This document shows positions 43,222 to 52,132 of a stretch of DNA of 64,000 nt, piece after piece (position 1 is the first letter of the stretch; every line of letters begins with the position of its first letter). The DNA comes from Acidimicrobiales bacterium (lineage in GTDB: Bacteria > Actinomycetota > Acidimicrobiia > Acidimicrobiales > SHLQ01). The notes under the pieces are model-generated. The model did not search any database and had not been told where the DNA came from. It worked only from the letters and a program-made list of their open reading frames with translations. Location: positions 107,219 through 171,218 of the forward strand of contig JAHDCX010000012.1 of NCBI GenBank assembly GCA_020629635.1, given 5' to 3'. The position numbers and the translations under genes were made by a program.

Positions 43222-43929
43222 TCACGCCTTCCGGCGCCACGCAAAGCCGTTTACTTCGACTGATTCGATCCCGCGCGCAATTCGCGCTTCGTACTGGCCC
43301 TTTCCGAGTGCATTCAGACGGGCGACTTCGCGGTCCGCCGAAGCACGATCGGGTTCGAAGCCTTTCACCGTCGCCGAGGGCTCGATCGTCCACGGATCAA
43401 TCCGAATGATCACGAACGGACGGGGTGGTTGGTCGTCGTGGATGCCGGGCCCATCACGGAGCTGGGCATCCGGCTGAAGGCTTGGCCCGCACCATCGATA
43501 CCGAACATCGGGGGCGCCCTCTTCGTTGTCGCCGTCGGTGCGGTCGACGACCACGAATCCGTGCCGTTCGTAGAAACGACGTGCAGCGAGATTTGACTCG
43601 AAGGTCCACAAGTCGAGCGTCTCGGCCTGTGCCATCGCAGCCTCGAGAAGCAGGGTGCCGATTCCCTTACCCGTGTGTTCCGGCGCCACGTACAGATGAT
43701 CGACCCACCCGGGATTCGAGACGAGCACCCCGAGGACATCGCCTGACGACCTCGCGACCCACGTGGCGGCGGAGGGGAAGACGACTGTCGAAAAGTGGAT
43801 CACCATGTCTTCTGGGGGATGGATCGATCGAGGAATTGCCGGTACGGCGGCCTCCCGGGCGCGCACGATCACCTCTGCAGCCGCGACGAACTCACCGGAG
43901 GTGATGCGGCCGACGACGATCTCGTTCAT
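43222..43929 (-). CDS. GNAT-family N-acetyltransferase with C-terminal extension
   Basis: A 235-residue protein. The first 145 residues are a GNAT domain with the acetyl-CoA loop VDHLYVAPEHTGKGIGTLLLEAAMAQAETLDLWTFESNLAARRFYERHGF. The remaining 80 residues (PSLQPDAQLRDG...GQYEARIARGIESVEVNGFAWRRKA) are of unknown type. Target unknown. Its ATG overlaps the stop of the ROK kinase gene (ATGA), and together with ilvD they form one operon. Confidence 0.85.
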   Translation of the reverse strand: MNEIVVGRITSGEFVAAAEVIVRAREAAVPAIPRSIHPPEDMVIHFSTVVFPSAATWVARSSGDVLGVLVSNPGWVDHLYVAPEHTGKGIGTLLLEAAMAQAETLDLWTFESNLAARRFYERHGFVVVDRTDGDNEEGAPDVRYRWCGPSLQPDAQLRDGPGIHDDQPPRPFVIIRIDPWTIEPSATVKGFEPDRASADREVARLNALGKGQYEARIARGIESVEVNGFAWRRKA

Positions 43930-44798
43930 TCGGCGAGGCGTTCGGCGATGATCGCTGCACCGAACAGGCCCGCGTCTACGCCAAGACCAGCCGCTCGAAC
44001 GAACGCTCCCTTGCCGGGACGACGAATCTCGGCGTAGCCGTTCATGTCCGCGAGCGAGGCGTCCTCGACCATCTCGGCCATACCTGGACGAGTGCCGACG
44101 CCTCCACCGATCAAGAACACGTCAGGAGCGACGCTGTAGGCGAGCACGCGTGCGAGTTGCGCAATGTAGAACGCTTCCATCTCCCACACCTCCGCCCGGT
44201 TATCGAGACTCGCCGGATCCGCCTCCCATCGGTCGGCGATCGCCGGACCCGACGCCATCCCCTCGAGGCAGTCTCCGTGGAACGGACACCGCCCGACGAA
44301 CGAGTCATCGGGATGTCGCTTCACCGGAATGTGCCCGAGCTCGGCGTGATTTCGCCCGCGGACCGGCGCCCCGTCGACCGCGACCGACGCACCAATGCCG
44401 GTGCCGATCGTGGCATAGGCGACCCGGGACATTCCGACCGCCGCTCCCATGCGTTGTTCGGCGGCGGCCGCCGCCTCGACGTCGGTTTCAAGTCCCACCG
44501 GCACACCCAACGCGTCGCGGAACGGCGCCACCAACGGCGCACCGGACCATCCCGGCTTCGGGGTCGGCCCGAATGAGCCAACGTCTGGGGACTCCGAATC
44601 GAGGATCAACGGGCCGAAGCTGGCGATTCCGAGCGAGCGCAACTCGTGGCCCGCGAGGAAATCGATCATGGCCGACAACGTCTCGGTCGGCGCTGTGGTG
44701 GGCACCCGAACCTCGTCGACGAGTTCAAGGTCGTGAGTGAAGACTGCAGCCCGGAACTTCGTTCCCCCCGCCTCGATCGCTCCGAGCAATGGGGTCAT
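43926..44798 (-). CDS. ROK-family sugar kinase
   Basis: A 290-residue kinase of the ROK type (fructokinase/GmuE-like). N-terminal ATP motif LGAIEAGGTKFRAAV, catalytic-region ATIGTGIGASVAVDG and the zinc motif GRCPFHGDCLEGMASGPAIADRW (CxxHxxC...). Sugar specificity is not readable. The start overlaps the ilvD stop (ATGA). Confidence 0.9.
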   Translation of the reverse strand: MTPLLGAIEAGGTKFRAAVFTHDLELVDEVRVPTTAPTETLSAMIDFLAGHELRSLGIASFGPLILDSESPDVGSFGPTPKPGWSGAPLVAPFRDALGVPVGLETDVEAAAAAEQRMGAAVGMSRVAYATIGTGIGASVAVDGAPVRGRNHAELGHIPVKRHPDDSFVGRCPFHGDCLEGMASGPAIADRWEADPASLDNRAEVWEMEAFYIAQLARVLAYSVAPDVFLIGGGVGTRPGMAEMVEDASLADMNGYAEIRRPGKGAFVRAAGLGVDAGLFGAAIIAERLAE

Positions 44799-46648
44799 CA
44801 GCGCCGGAGCTGCGACACGTCGCGCACCGCACCCCGAGAGGCCGACGTCGTCATCGCGGCATACGCCTGCAACGCCTGACTGACCACACGGTCGCGGTCG
44901 GTCGGGCTGTACGCGTCATGGCCTCGTGCCTTCTGCGCCTCGTCACGGGCCCGCAGCGTGTCCTCGTCGACGATCAGGTTGATCGACCGCTGCGGAATGT
45001 CGATCTCGATCATGTCGCCGTCTTCGATCAAGCCGATAAGGCCACCTTCGGCCGCTTCGGGCGAGGCGTGCCCGATCGACAGGCCGCTTGTACCGCCGGA
45101 GAAGCGACCGTCGGTCAGCAACGCACATTCCTTCCCGAGGCCTCGGCTCTTGATGTAGGTCGTCGGGTAGAGCATCTCCTGCATGCCGGGTCCGCCCTTT
45201 GGGCCTTCGTAGCGCACCACGACGACGTCGCCGGGCTGTACCTCTTCGAGCACCCCGTCGAGGGCGGCTTCTTGTGACTCGTAGACGCGGGCAGGGCCAC
45301 GGAACGTCCAGATCGACTCGTCGACACCTGCGGTCTTGACGATGCATCCGTCTTCGGCGAGGTTGCCGAAGAGCACGGCGAGGCCGCCTTCGGTGGAGTA
45401 GGCATTCTCGACCGAGCGGATGCAGCCGAACTTTCGGTCGACATCGAGCGTGTCCCAACGAGTGGCCTGGCTGAAGGCCACCTGCGTTGGGATACCCGCA
45501 GGACCGGCACGAAAGAACGTCTGCACCTCTTCGGATGGGTTGAGCGCGATGTCCCACTGCGCAAGCGCTGCATCCCAGTTCTCACTGTGGATGAGCGGTG
45601 TGGCCGTGTCGATGATCCCGCCACGGGCGAGTTCGCCCATGATCGCCGGGATGCCGCCGGCCCGATGCACGTCCTCGACGTGGTACTCCTGCACCGACGG
45701 GGCGACCTTGCACAGGTTCGGGACGCGACGGCTCAGCCGGTCGATGTCAGCCATGGTGAAATCGACCTCGCCCTCTTCGGCTGCGGCGAGCAGGTGGAGG
45801 ATCGTGTTGGTGGATCCGCCCATGGCGATGTCGAGCGACATGGCGTTCTCGAAGGCGGTCTTCGTGCCGACCGACCGCGGCAGGACGGCGTCGTCGCCCT
45901 TCTCGTAGTACCGCTTGGCGATGTCGACGACGAGGCGACCGGCTTCGAGAAAGAGACGCTCACGATCAGCATGCGTCGCCAGCGTCGTCCCGTTGCCGGG
46001 CAGTGCCAGACCGAGGGCTTCGGTGAGGCAATTCATCGAGTTGGCGGTGAACATGCCCGAGCACGACCCGCATGTCGGACACGCCGAACGCTCGATGGCT
46101 TCGACGTCCTCGTCGGAGACCGTCTTGTCCCCGGCCTTCATCATCGCGTCGATGAGGTCGACTTTGACCTCTTCGCCAGCGAGCTTGGTCTTGCCGGCCT
46201 CCATGGGACCACCGGACACGAACACAGTGGGGATGTTGAGACGCATTGTCGCCATCAACATGCCCGGCGTGATCTTGTCGCAGTTGCTGATGCACACCAG
46301 CGCATCGGCCTTGTGGCCATTGACCATGTATTCGACGGCATCGGCGATGAGCTCACGGCTCGGGAGGCTGTAGAGCATCCCGGAGTGACCCATGGCGATG
46401 CCGTCGTCGACCGCGATCGTGTTGAACTCCTTGGCCACTCCCCCGGCCGCTTCGATCTCGCGTGCCACGAGCTGTCCCATGTCCTTGAGATGCACGTGGC
46501 CGGGAACAAACTGCGTAAAGGAGTTGGCGACGGCGATGATCGGCTTGTTGTCGAAGTCCTCGTCGGTCATGCCGGTCGCACGCCACAGCGCACGCGCCCC
46601 CGCCATGTTCCGCCCGCTCGTCGACTCGTGGGATCGATAGTTGGCCAT
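44798..46648 (-). CDS. ilvD: Dihydroxy-acid dehydratase
   Basis: Third common enzyme of branched-chain amino acid synthesis, an Fe-S dehydratase. The 616-residue protein begins [27 protein letters not shown] and carries the cluster-cysteine motifs [14 protein letters not shown] and [19 protein letters not shown], and [24 protein letters not shown] -10 box TAGAAT lies 6 nt before the ATG (leaderless). It is followed by overlapping ROK kinase and GNAT genes. Confidence 0.97.
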   Translation of the reverse strand: MANYRSHESTSGRNMAGARALWRATGMTDEDFDNKPIIAVANSFTQFVPGHVHLKDMGQLVAREIEAAGGVAKEFNTIAVDDGIAMGHSGMLYSLPSRELIADAVEYMVNGHKADALVCISNCDKITPGMLMATMRLNIPTVFVSGGPMEAGKTKLAGEEVKVDLIDAMMKAGDKTVSDEDVEAIERSACPTCGSCSGMFTANSMNCLTEALGLALPGNGTTLATHADRERLFLEAGRLVVDIAKRYYEKGDDAVLPRSVGTKTAFENAMSLDIAMGGSTNTILHLLAAAEEGEVDFTMADIDRLSRRVPNLCKVAPSVQEYHVEDVHRAGGIPAIMGELARGGIIDTATPLIHSENWDAALAQWDIALNPSEEVQTFFRAGPAGIPTQVAFSQATRWDTLDVDRKFGCIRSVENAYSTEGGLAVLFGNLAEDGCIVKTAGVDESIWTFRGPARVYESQEAALDGVLEEVQPGDVVVVRYEGPKGGPGMQEMLYPTTYIKSRGLGKECALLTDGRFSGGTSGLSIGHASPEAAEGGLIGLIEDGDMIEIDIPQRSINLIVDEDTLRARDEAQKARGHDAYSPTDRDRVVSQALQAYAAMTTSASRGAVRDVSQLRR

Positions 46649-46654
46649 GGCGAG

Positions 46655-46660
46655 ATTCTA
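46655..46660 (-). promoter_or_regulatory. -10 box of a putative leaderless promoter for ilvD
   Basis: Minus-strand TAGAAT ends 6 nt before the ATG at 46648; no ribosome-binding site in the gap. It is the closest match to TATAAT among the leaderless candidates in the window (TAxAAT). Confidence 0.6.
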
Positions 46661-46714
46661 CGGGAACGAGTCGGACAGCTCCGTTTCGGCCGACTCGTCA
46701 ACGGGCGGCGAGAC

Positions 46715-46794
46715 GGGGTCAAGTCTCACATAGCAAGAGGTTCGCAACGTCTGTGCGGCAATGAGAAACCTCTTGCTATGTCAGACTTGACCCC
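46715..46794. repeat. REP-like palindromic element, copy 1
   Basis: An 80-nt near-perfect inverted repeat with arms of about 28 nt (46715-46742 and 46767-46794) starting ggggtcaagtctcacatagc and ending in its complement. The inner part is not palindromic. The same arms recur in copy 2 at 58595. The right arm ends 3 nt before the nucleoside hydrolase ATG. The GGGGTCAGxxCTGAC-type ends resemble REP elements mobilised by RAYT transposases, but no transposase gene is present here. Confidence 0.85.
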
Positions 46795-46797
46795 ATC

Positions 46798-47727
46798 ATG
46801 CGGAAGTTCTTGATCGATACCGACACCGCCTCCGACGACGCAGTAGCCATGTGTATGGCGCTGCGACACCCCGACATCGAGGTGGTTGGCTTCACCGTTG
46901 TCGCCGGCAATGTCCCGCTCGAGCAGGCGGTCCAGAACGCGCTCTACACGGTCGAACTCTGTGGCGCCGACACTCCGGTGTACGCCGGAGCACACGCGCC
47001 GATCCTGCGAGACCTCGGCACGGCCCAAGACGTGCACGGCGAAGACGGCTTTGGCGACATCGGGCTCGACCTCCGCGGTCGTGAACCAGCGAACGGCTGG
47101 GCGCCGGAGGTCATCGTGGACACGATTCGTGCCAACCCTGGGCAGGTCACGCTGGTCGCCCTGGGGCCGCTCACCAACCTGGCCGCGGCGCTGCTGTGGG
47201 CCCCCGACATCGCCACGCTCGTCGAGCGCGTCGTGATCATGGGAGGCACCGGCGAGCACGGACCCGGAAACATTTCGCCGACGGCCGAGTTCAATTTCTG
47301 GGTGGACCCCGAAGCCGTGCGAGTCGTCCTGCGCAGCGGTATGCCTCTCGAGCTCGTTGGCTGGGACATCTCGATTGCATCGGCCGTCGTGACCGAAGAA
47401 CGGCGCTCGCAGATTCGTGCGCTCGACAGCGCGATCGCACATTTCTCGCTCGACATCCAAGCGACACTCGCCTCCTACGCCTGGGAAGAGACCCGACTGG
47501 CCGGGCCCGACTTCCCCGATCCGATCGCCATGGCGCACGCCATCGACCCTTCCCCAGCTACCTCAGAGCAGCTCGGTGTCGACATCGCGATCGGGCCCGA
47601 GCCCATGCGCGGAACCATGATCGTCGATCACTACGGGTTCGCGCAGATGCCCAAGAACGCGACCGTGGTCACGCACTACCCGGAGGACCGGTTTTTCGAA
47701 CTGCTGTTCCAGCTGCTGGCGAGCTGA
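46798..47727 (+). CDS. Inosine-uridine preferring nucleoside hydrolase
   Basis: A 309-residue ribonucleoside hydrolase. The calcium-binding signature KFLIDTDTASDDAVAMCMAL, VALGPLTNLAAAL and VIMGGTGEHGPGNISPTAEFNFWVDPEAV are all present. It is a distant paralogue of the protein at 26220. The REP-like palindrome abuts its start codon, so native promoter and leader must lie inside or beyond that element. The GTG/ATG choice is unambiguous (ATG, start residues MRKFLIDTD). Confidence 0.9.
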   Translation: MRKFLIDTDTASDDAVAMCMALRHPDIEVVGFTVVAGNVPLEQAVQNALYTVELCGADTPVYAGAHAPILRDLGTAQDVHGEDGFGDIGLDLRGREPANGWAPEVIVDTIRANPGQVTLVALGPLTNLAAALLWAPDIATLVERVVIMGGTGEHGPGNISPTAEFNFWVDPEAVRVVLRSGMPLELVGWDISIASAVVTEERRSQIRALDSAIAHFSLDIQATLASYAWEETRLAGPDFPDPIAMAHAIDPSPATSEQLGVDIAIGPEPMRGTMIVDHYGFAQMPKNATVVTHYPEDRFFELLFQLLAS

Positions 47728-47737
47728 GCAGTATCGA

Positions 47738-47914
47738 TCAGGCTCGATCGATCAGTCGACGGAGCTCGGCGTCGAGGTTCTTCGACTCCTCACGAGCGAT
47801 ACGAGCGTGCGTGCGGTCCACCAGCACACCGAGCGACGCGACCATGACCCGATAGAACACCACCAGAATCGCCAACACCACCAATGTGTTGGCAAGCGCC
47901 TCGATGAACAGCAT
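47738..47914 (-). CDS. Small membrane protein, 58 residues
   Basis: A short gene, MLFIEALANTLVVLAILVVFYRVMVASLG..., with one transmembrane helix (about 5-24) and a charged cytoplasmic helix (RTHARIAREESKNLDAELRRLIDRA). It has the purine-rich sequence ggggaaacg at an acceptable distance before the ATG. It lies between a convergent nucleoside hydrolase and the 3' end of a protease gene on the same strand. No family recognised. Confidence 0.7.
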   Translation of the reverse strand: MLFIEALANTLVVLAILVVFYRVMVASLGVLVDRTHARIAREESKNLDAELRRLIDRA

Positions 47915-47995
47915 GGATTTCGTTTCCCCGGTCGTCGTCTCTCGTTGAGATGTCCATCGTCCGAAGAACGTTTACCTTGAGGCCTCGAGGTGGAA

Positions 47996-48649
47996 TCACC
48001 CGGTTGGCGCGATCTGGTGATTTTCCGGATCACAGCGGTACGTCGCGGCTGGTCGGTCGAGCAGGGCCTTCACCGCATCCACACCAACGGTGAAACTGCG
48101 GTCAGCTCCAGCCGTCGACCGCCCATAGACCACGGCGACGAGACCGCCACTCTCGTCGAAGAGTCCGGCACCGCTGTCCCCGAGCTCGACTCGATGGTCG
48201 ATCTCGAATCCGCGTCTGCGGACGATCTCGGAGGTGCGGACTCCATCGATTCGGACGTCGATCCGTCGCAAGACGCTGACGTCCACCACGTCGGTTTCCT
48301 CGCTCCCGCGCACGAGCCGGAGGCGATCGCCGACCTCGACCGGCGCATCCGTCAGGTGGACGCCATCCAGCCCTACGCCCGCCTCGATGACGGCAAGATC
48401 CGCCGCCGGGTCGTAGGCAACGATCGTCGCGTCGGACTCGGTTCCGCTCACGTGAACGGTCCCGGCGCCAGACACGGTGTGCGCAGTCGTGAGGATCCGG
48501 CCGTCCTCGAGCACCACGCCGACACCAGAGGTGGCCGAGGCGTGCCCACAGGCGGTCGTCTCGATCACCACGGTCGCCTCGCTCGGATTGGCGTGATCGG
48601 CGTCTGTACAGGCGGCGAGCAGCGCAAGCGCCAAGAGTTGACGCCTCAC
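47996..48649 (-). CDS. Lipoprotein-like trypsin-type serine protease
   Basis: A 217-residue S1-type protease. The N-terminus MRRQLLALALLAAC is a lipoprotein signal (LAAC lipobox). The catalytic triad is recognisable: His in ILTTAHTV, Asp in YDPAADLAVI and Ser in ELGDSGAGLFDESGG. Substrate unknown. Its GTG/ATG start overlaps the stop of the upstream membrane protein (48646-48649). Confidence 0.8.
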   Translation of the reverse strand: MRRQLLALALLAACTDADHANPSEATVVIETTACGHASATSGVGVVLEDGRILTTAHTVSGAGTVHVSGTESDATIVAYDPAADLAVIEAGVGLDGVHLTDAPVEVGDRLRLVRGSEETDVVDVSVLRRIDVRIDGVRTSEIVRRRGFEIDHRVELGDSGAGLFDESGGLVAVVYGRSTAGADRSFTVGVDAVKALLDRPAATYRCDPENHQIAPTG

Positions 48650-49089
48650 GCCTCAGACATCGACGACATCGCCCGCTGAAACCGCTTCATGACGTGGTAA
48701 CGACGCCCGGCCACCATCCAATCGGTGATCACCAGGTTCTCGCCGACGGGCTCGATCGATGCGTCTCGGGCCAGCCTGGTCTCGATCGCTGTCGCGCGCT
48801 GTCGAATACGACTCGAACGGAGCAGGACGAGTCCACGGTTTGTCCGCGCGAGCACGCGGTAGTCATTGGTCGCAATCGCCGCGATCGATGCGGCCGCGAA
48901 GCCGAGGGCGACTCGACCCCCCACCGTCGAGACCTGCAGCACCCAAGCCAGCGCGAACATGGCGAATCCGGCGGCAGCGGCGTACGCCAGCGACAGGCGA
49001 TGTGGCGCCCACATGTGGACGACCTCTCTCGGCTTCTCCTCGTCGCCGAGCACACGAATCACCGAGGCGCGAAGCATGCGTTCACGCAC
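48646..49089 (-). CDS. Membrane protein of unknown function
   Basis: A 147-residue protein (GTG start; RBS aggag 6 nt upstream). Two transmembrane helices (LAYAAAAGFAMFALAWVLQV, VALGFAAASIAAIAT, about 34-70), followed by a beta-rich domain (NDYRVLARTNRGLVLLRSSRIRQRATAIETRLARDASIEPVGENLVITDWMVAGRRYHV) that resembles PH-like domains of small bacterial membrane proteins. Coupled to the protease gene by overlap. Confidence 0.7.
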   Translation of the reverse strand: MRERMLRASVIRVLGDEEKPREVVHMWAPHRLSLAYAAAAGFAMFALAWVLQVSTVGGRVALGFAAASIAAIATNDYRVLARTNRGLVLLRSSRIRQRATAIETRLARDASIEPVGENLVITDWMVAGRRYHVMKRFQRAMSSMSEA

Positions 49090-49133
49090 CGTGCACTCCT
49101 CTCGCCGCGCCACATGGGCGCGGCACCCTCGGC

Positions 49134-49160
49134 CGGGGCCGGAGCGACGCTCCGGCCCCG
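49134..49160. terminator. GC-rich hairpin downstream of the TRAP operon
   Basis: A 12-bp perfect stem (cggggccggagc/gctccggccccg) with a 3-nt loop, 44 nt past the dctP stop. It lacks a following T-run on either strand, so it may end transcription poorly or protect the mRNA end. Confidence 0.5.
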
Positions 49161-49203
49161 GATGGAGGGGAAATAGGTTGTACTGCCAAGCAGTACGGAC
49201 GGA

Positions 49204-50445
49204 TCAGATCTCCGTCTGCTGGTTCAGGTACGACTTCTCGGCGAGACCGTGCCACTCGGCAATGCCATCGCGGAAGTCACGCCACGGGCCGAGGATTGCA
49301 TTGAAGCGGCTGTCCTCGGCGGCGATGCCGTCGAGCACGTTCTCGGTCTCTTCCTTGAACGCCGACATGATCTCGGTGTTGAACTCGCGGATCTCGGCAA
49401 AGCCCTTGACCGTCTGCAGGTCGACCGGGTTGAGCGTGTCGTAGGTGGCCAGAGCGTTGGCATGCGAATACGCCGCAGCGCACTCGATGGCCGCCTGGTA
49501 CTGCTCGGGCAGGTCGTTCCACAGGTCGAGCGGGAACTGCACCTCGAGTGCCGTGCCGGGCTCCCACCAACCGGGGTGGTAGTAGAAGAGCTGACCGTCG
49601 AACTGGTCAAGGCCGAGGATGAGGTCGTCGGTCGGGCCGACGAACTCGGCGGCGTCGATGGCGCCGGTCTGGATCGCCTGGAGGATTTCACCACCAGGAA
49701 GCGAGACCTGCTCGCCGCCGAGGTTGGTGAGCACCTGGCCGGCAATGCCGGGAATGCGCATGGTGAGACCGTTCAGGTCTGCGACGCTTTCGATCTCCTT
49801 CGAGAACCATCCGCCCATCTGGCAACCGGTCGAACCAGCCGGGAAGCTGATCGTCCCGTGCTCTTCGGCGTAGAACTCGTTGAGGATGTCGATGCCGCCA
49901 CCCTGGTACAGCCACGCGTTCTGCTGACGCTGGTTGAGACCGAAGGGAACAGCGGTGCCGAACTGCTGCACGGGGCTGAGACCGGTGTAGTAGTACGACG
50001 CCGTGTGACCGGCCTGGACGCCACCATCGCGGACGGTCGGCAGGACCTCGAGGCCGCCGACGATCTCACCTGCGGGGCGGGCGTTGATCTTGAAACGGCC
50101 ACCGGTGAGACGGCTCACCTGGTTCGTGAAGAACTCGGCCGAGCCGAACAGCGTGACGAGCGCGGTCGGCCACGACGTGGCCATCTCCCACTCGATCTCG
50201 GGTGCATCCTGAGAGGCTTCGATGATCTCCTCTTCGGAGCTTCCGCCGTCGTCGGTGCCCGTGTCGTCGGATCCGCTGTCGTCGGAGCCCGTGTCGCCAC
50301 CGGCCGAGTCGTCAGCGGAGTCGCTTCCGCACGCAGCCAGAATCGCCGACGAGGCCGCCAGTCCGGCAACACCGATGCCGGCCTTTCCGAGGAATGCGCG
50401 TCGGTTGAGTCCGAGCGTCTCCTCCGTCATTTCTTCATTTTCCAT
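49204..50445 (-). CDS. TRAP transporter solute-binding protein (TakP/DctP-type)
   Basis: A 413-residue periplasm-side binding lipoprotein. The N-terminus has a twin-arginine motif (NRRAFLGKAG, Arg15-Arg16) and a lipobox ending AILAAC (Cys39), then an acidic Ser/Gly/Asp linker. The binding domain begins EWEMATSWPTALVTLFGSAEFF; GAIDAAEFVGPTDDLILGLDQ and YYHPGWWEPGTALEVQFPL resemble TakP-type 2-oxoacid-binding proteins. RBS ggaggaaat precedes ATG 50445. Substrate class is inferred only from similarity. Confidence 0.88.
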   Translation of the reverse strand: MENEEMTEETLGLNRRAFLGKAGIGVAGLAASSAILAACGSDSADDSAGGDTGSDDSGSDDTGTDDGGSSEEEIIEASQDAPEIEWEMATSWPTALVTLFGSAEFFTNQVSRLTGGRFKINARPAGEIVGGLEVLPTVRDGGVQAGHTASYYYTGLSPVQQFGTAVPFGLNQRQQNAWLYQGGGIDILNEFYAEEHGTISFPAGSTGCQMGGWFSKEIESVADLNGLTMRIPGIAGQVLTNLGGEQVSLPGGEILQAIQTGAIDAAEFVGPTDDLILGLDQFDGQLFYYHPGWWEPGTALEVQFPLDLWNDLPEQYQAAIECAAAYSHANALATYDTLNPVDLQTVKGFAEIREFNTEIMSAFKEETENVLDGIAAEDSRFNAILGPWRDFRDGIAEWHGLAEKSYLNQQTEI

Positions 50446-50503
50446 TGCTGGATTTCCTCCTCCATTTGGGTTTCTCGAGCACGGCTCAGCCAACACGGCT
50501 GGG

Positions 50504-52129
50504 TCATGCGTCGACTTCGATGCCACCGAAGAATCGCATCGACCAGAAGGTGATGTCGTCGACGAGGGCGAGAATGACGAGCGCGATCCCTTGAAGCACC
50601 ATGAACGGAATCGCACCCTTGTGGATGTCGGCGGTCTTCACCTCTGGCGGAGCGACGCTCTGCAGGTAGAAGAGTGAGAAGCCAACTGGTGGCGAGATGA
50701 AGGCCATGTTGAGATTGACCGCCATCAACATGGCGAACCAGATCTTCTCTGCTTCGGTGAACTCGAGAAGGTCCATGGCCGGTACGAAGATCGGCACCAC
50801 GATGAAGGTGATCTCGAGGAACTCGAGGTTGATGCCGAGCAGGAACACGGCGATCATCGCAATGACCACGAAGCCCCACTTGCCACCACCGACCGAGGTG
50901 AGCCAGTCCGACACTTGATCGGCGCCACCGAGCTCCCGGAACATCGTCCGGAAGAAGGTCGAGCAGAACAACAGCGTCATGACCAAGATGGTGATGTTTG
51001 CCGTCGACACGCCTGCGGCTCGCAGCGCCGGTGGCGTGAGCTTCCATTCGGGTTCGATGTGGGTCGCTCCTTCGGCGAGGAGTCGTTTGTCGACCTGCCG
51101 GTTGAGCACCGTGAGAATGAGGGCGCCGAGCACGCCGACGGCTCCCGACTCCGACGGTGTGGCGATGCCAGAGAAGATCGAGAACAGCACCCCGACGATC
51201 AGCACGACAGTCGGCACGATCGAAACGATGACCTCGGTGCCGAGCATCTTCGTGATGGCCATCAGCCCAAACAGGACGACGAACGCGATGAGTGCACCGG
51301 TGATGGCGACCGATCCTGCATTGGTGACGTCTTCGCTTGCGCCTCGAAGGATCAGGACCAACCAGACCATGAACGCGAGGATCCCGGCCAGCACGGCCTT
51401 TGTGCCGAGGGACGGGTTGCCGGCGAGTTGTCGCTCTTCGGGCGGCATGACCGGTCCGAGCTCGGGCTTGAGAGCCGAGGCTCCGAGGACATACGCGACG
51501 TAGAGACCCGAGAGAAGCAGGCCAGGGAGCAACGCGCCAGCAAAGAGACCGAGAATGCCGACTCCCAACTGATTGGCAAGCAGGATGAGCACGATGCTCG
51601 GTGGCAGCAGCTGAGCGAGCGTGCCCGACGCAGTGATGGCACCGGTCGCCAGCTTGTGGTCGTAGCCGAGACGAACCATCGCCGGGAGCGACAGCAGCCC
51701 CATCACGATGACCGTCGCCGCGACCACGCCGGTCGCGGCAGCCAACAACGTCCCGACGATCACCACCGCCGCCGCGACGCCGCCTCTGAGCGGCCCCATG
51801 AGCAGGCCGATCGCGTTGAGGAGCCGTTCGGCGAGTCCGGATCGTTCGAGAATCGCGCCCATCAGCACGAACAACGGAACGGCGAGCAGCGTCGCGTCGC
51901 TGATCGCGCCGAACCAGAGCCCCGGAAGCACGTTCAACGACTCGACCCGGAAGGCCCCGGTCAGATCACCGATGAACGAGAAGATCAACGCGATGCTCGC
52001 GAACGAGAAGGCCACGTTGTATCCCGTGAGGATCAAGAACATGAAGATGGCGAACATCAGCAGGGCGAGGAAGACGCCCCAGTCGAGACCGAGGAAGGTC
52101 TCGATGGCGAGGAATGCGGTTGCGGTCAT
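50504..52129 (-). CDS. TRAP transporter large permease (DctM-type)
   Basis: A 541-residue polytopic protein (12 or more helices), starting MTATAFLAIETFLGLDWGVFLALLMFAIFMFLILTGYNVAFSF, with the DctM motifs VPLFVLMGAILERSGLAERLL, ATGVVAATVIVMGLLSLPAMVRLGYDHKLATGAI and SLFYLQSVAPPEV. It carries solute with Na+ symport. It starts 3 nt after the small permease gene. Confidence 0.94.
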   Translation of the reverse strand: MTATAFLAIETFLGLDWGVFLALLMFAIFMFLILTGYNVAFSFASIALIFSFIGDLTGAFRVESLNVLPGLWFGAISDATLLAVPLFVLMGAILERSGLAERLLNAIGLLMGPLRGGVAAAVVIVGTLLAAATGVVAATVIVMGLLSLPAMVRLGYDHKLATGAITASGTLAQLLPPSIVLILLANQLGVGILGLFAGALLPGLLLSGLYVAYVLGASALKPELGPVMPPEERQLAGNPSLGTKAVLAGILAFMVWLVLILRGASEDVTNAGSVAITGALIAFVVLFGLMAITKMLGTEVIVSIVPTVVLIVGVLFSIFSGIATPSESGAVGVLGALILTVLNRQVDKRLLAEGATHIEPEWKLTPPALRAAGVSTANITILVMTLLFCSTFFRTMFRELGGADQVSDWLTSVGGGKWGFVVIAMIAVFLLGINLEFLEITFIVVPIFVPAMDLLEFTEAEKIWFAMLMAVNLNMAFISPPVGFSLFYLQSVAPPEVKTADIHKGAIPFMVLQGIALVILALVDDITFWSMRFFGGIEVDA

Positions 52130-52132
52130 GGA

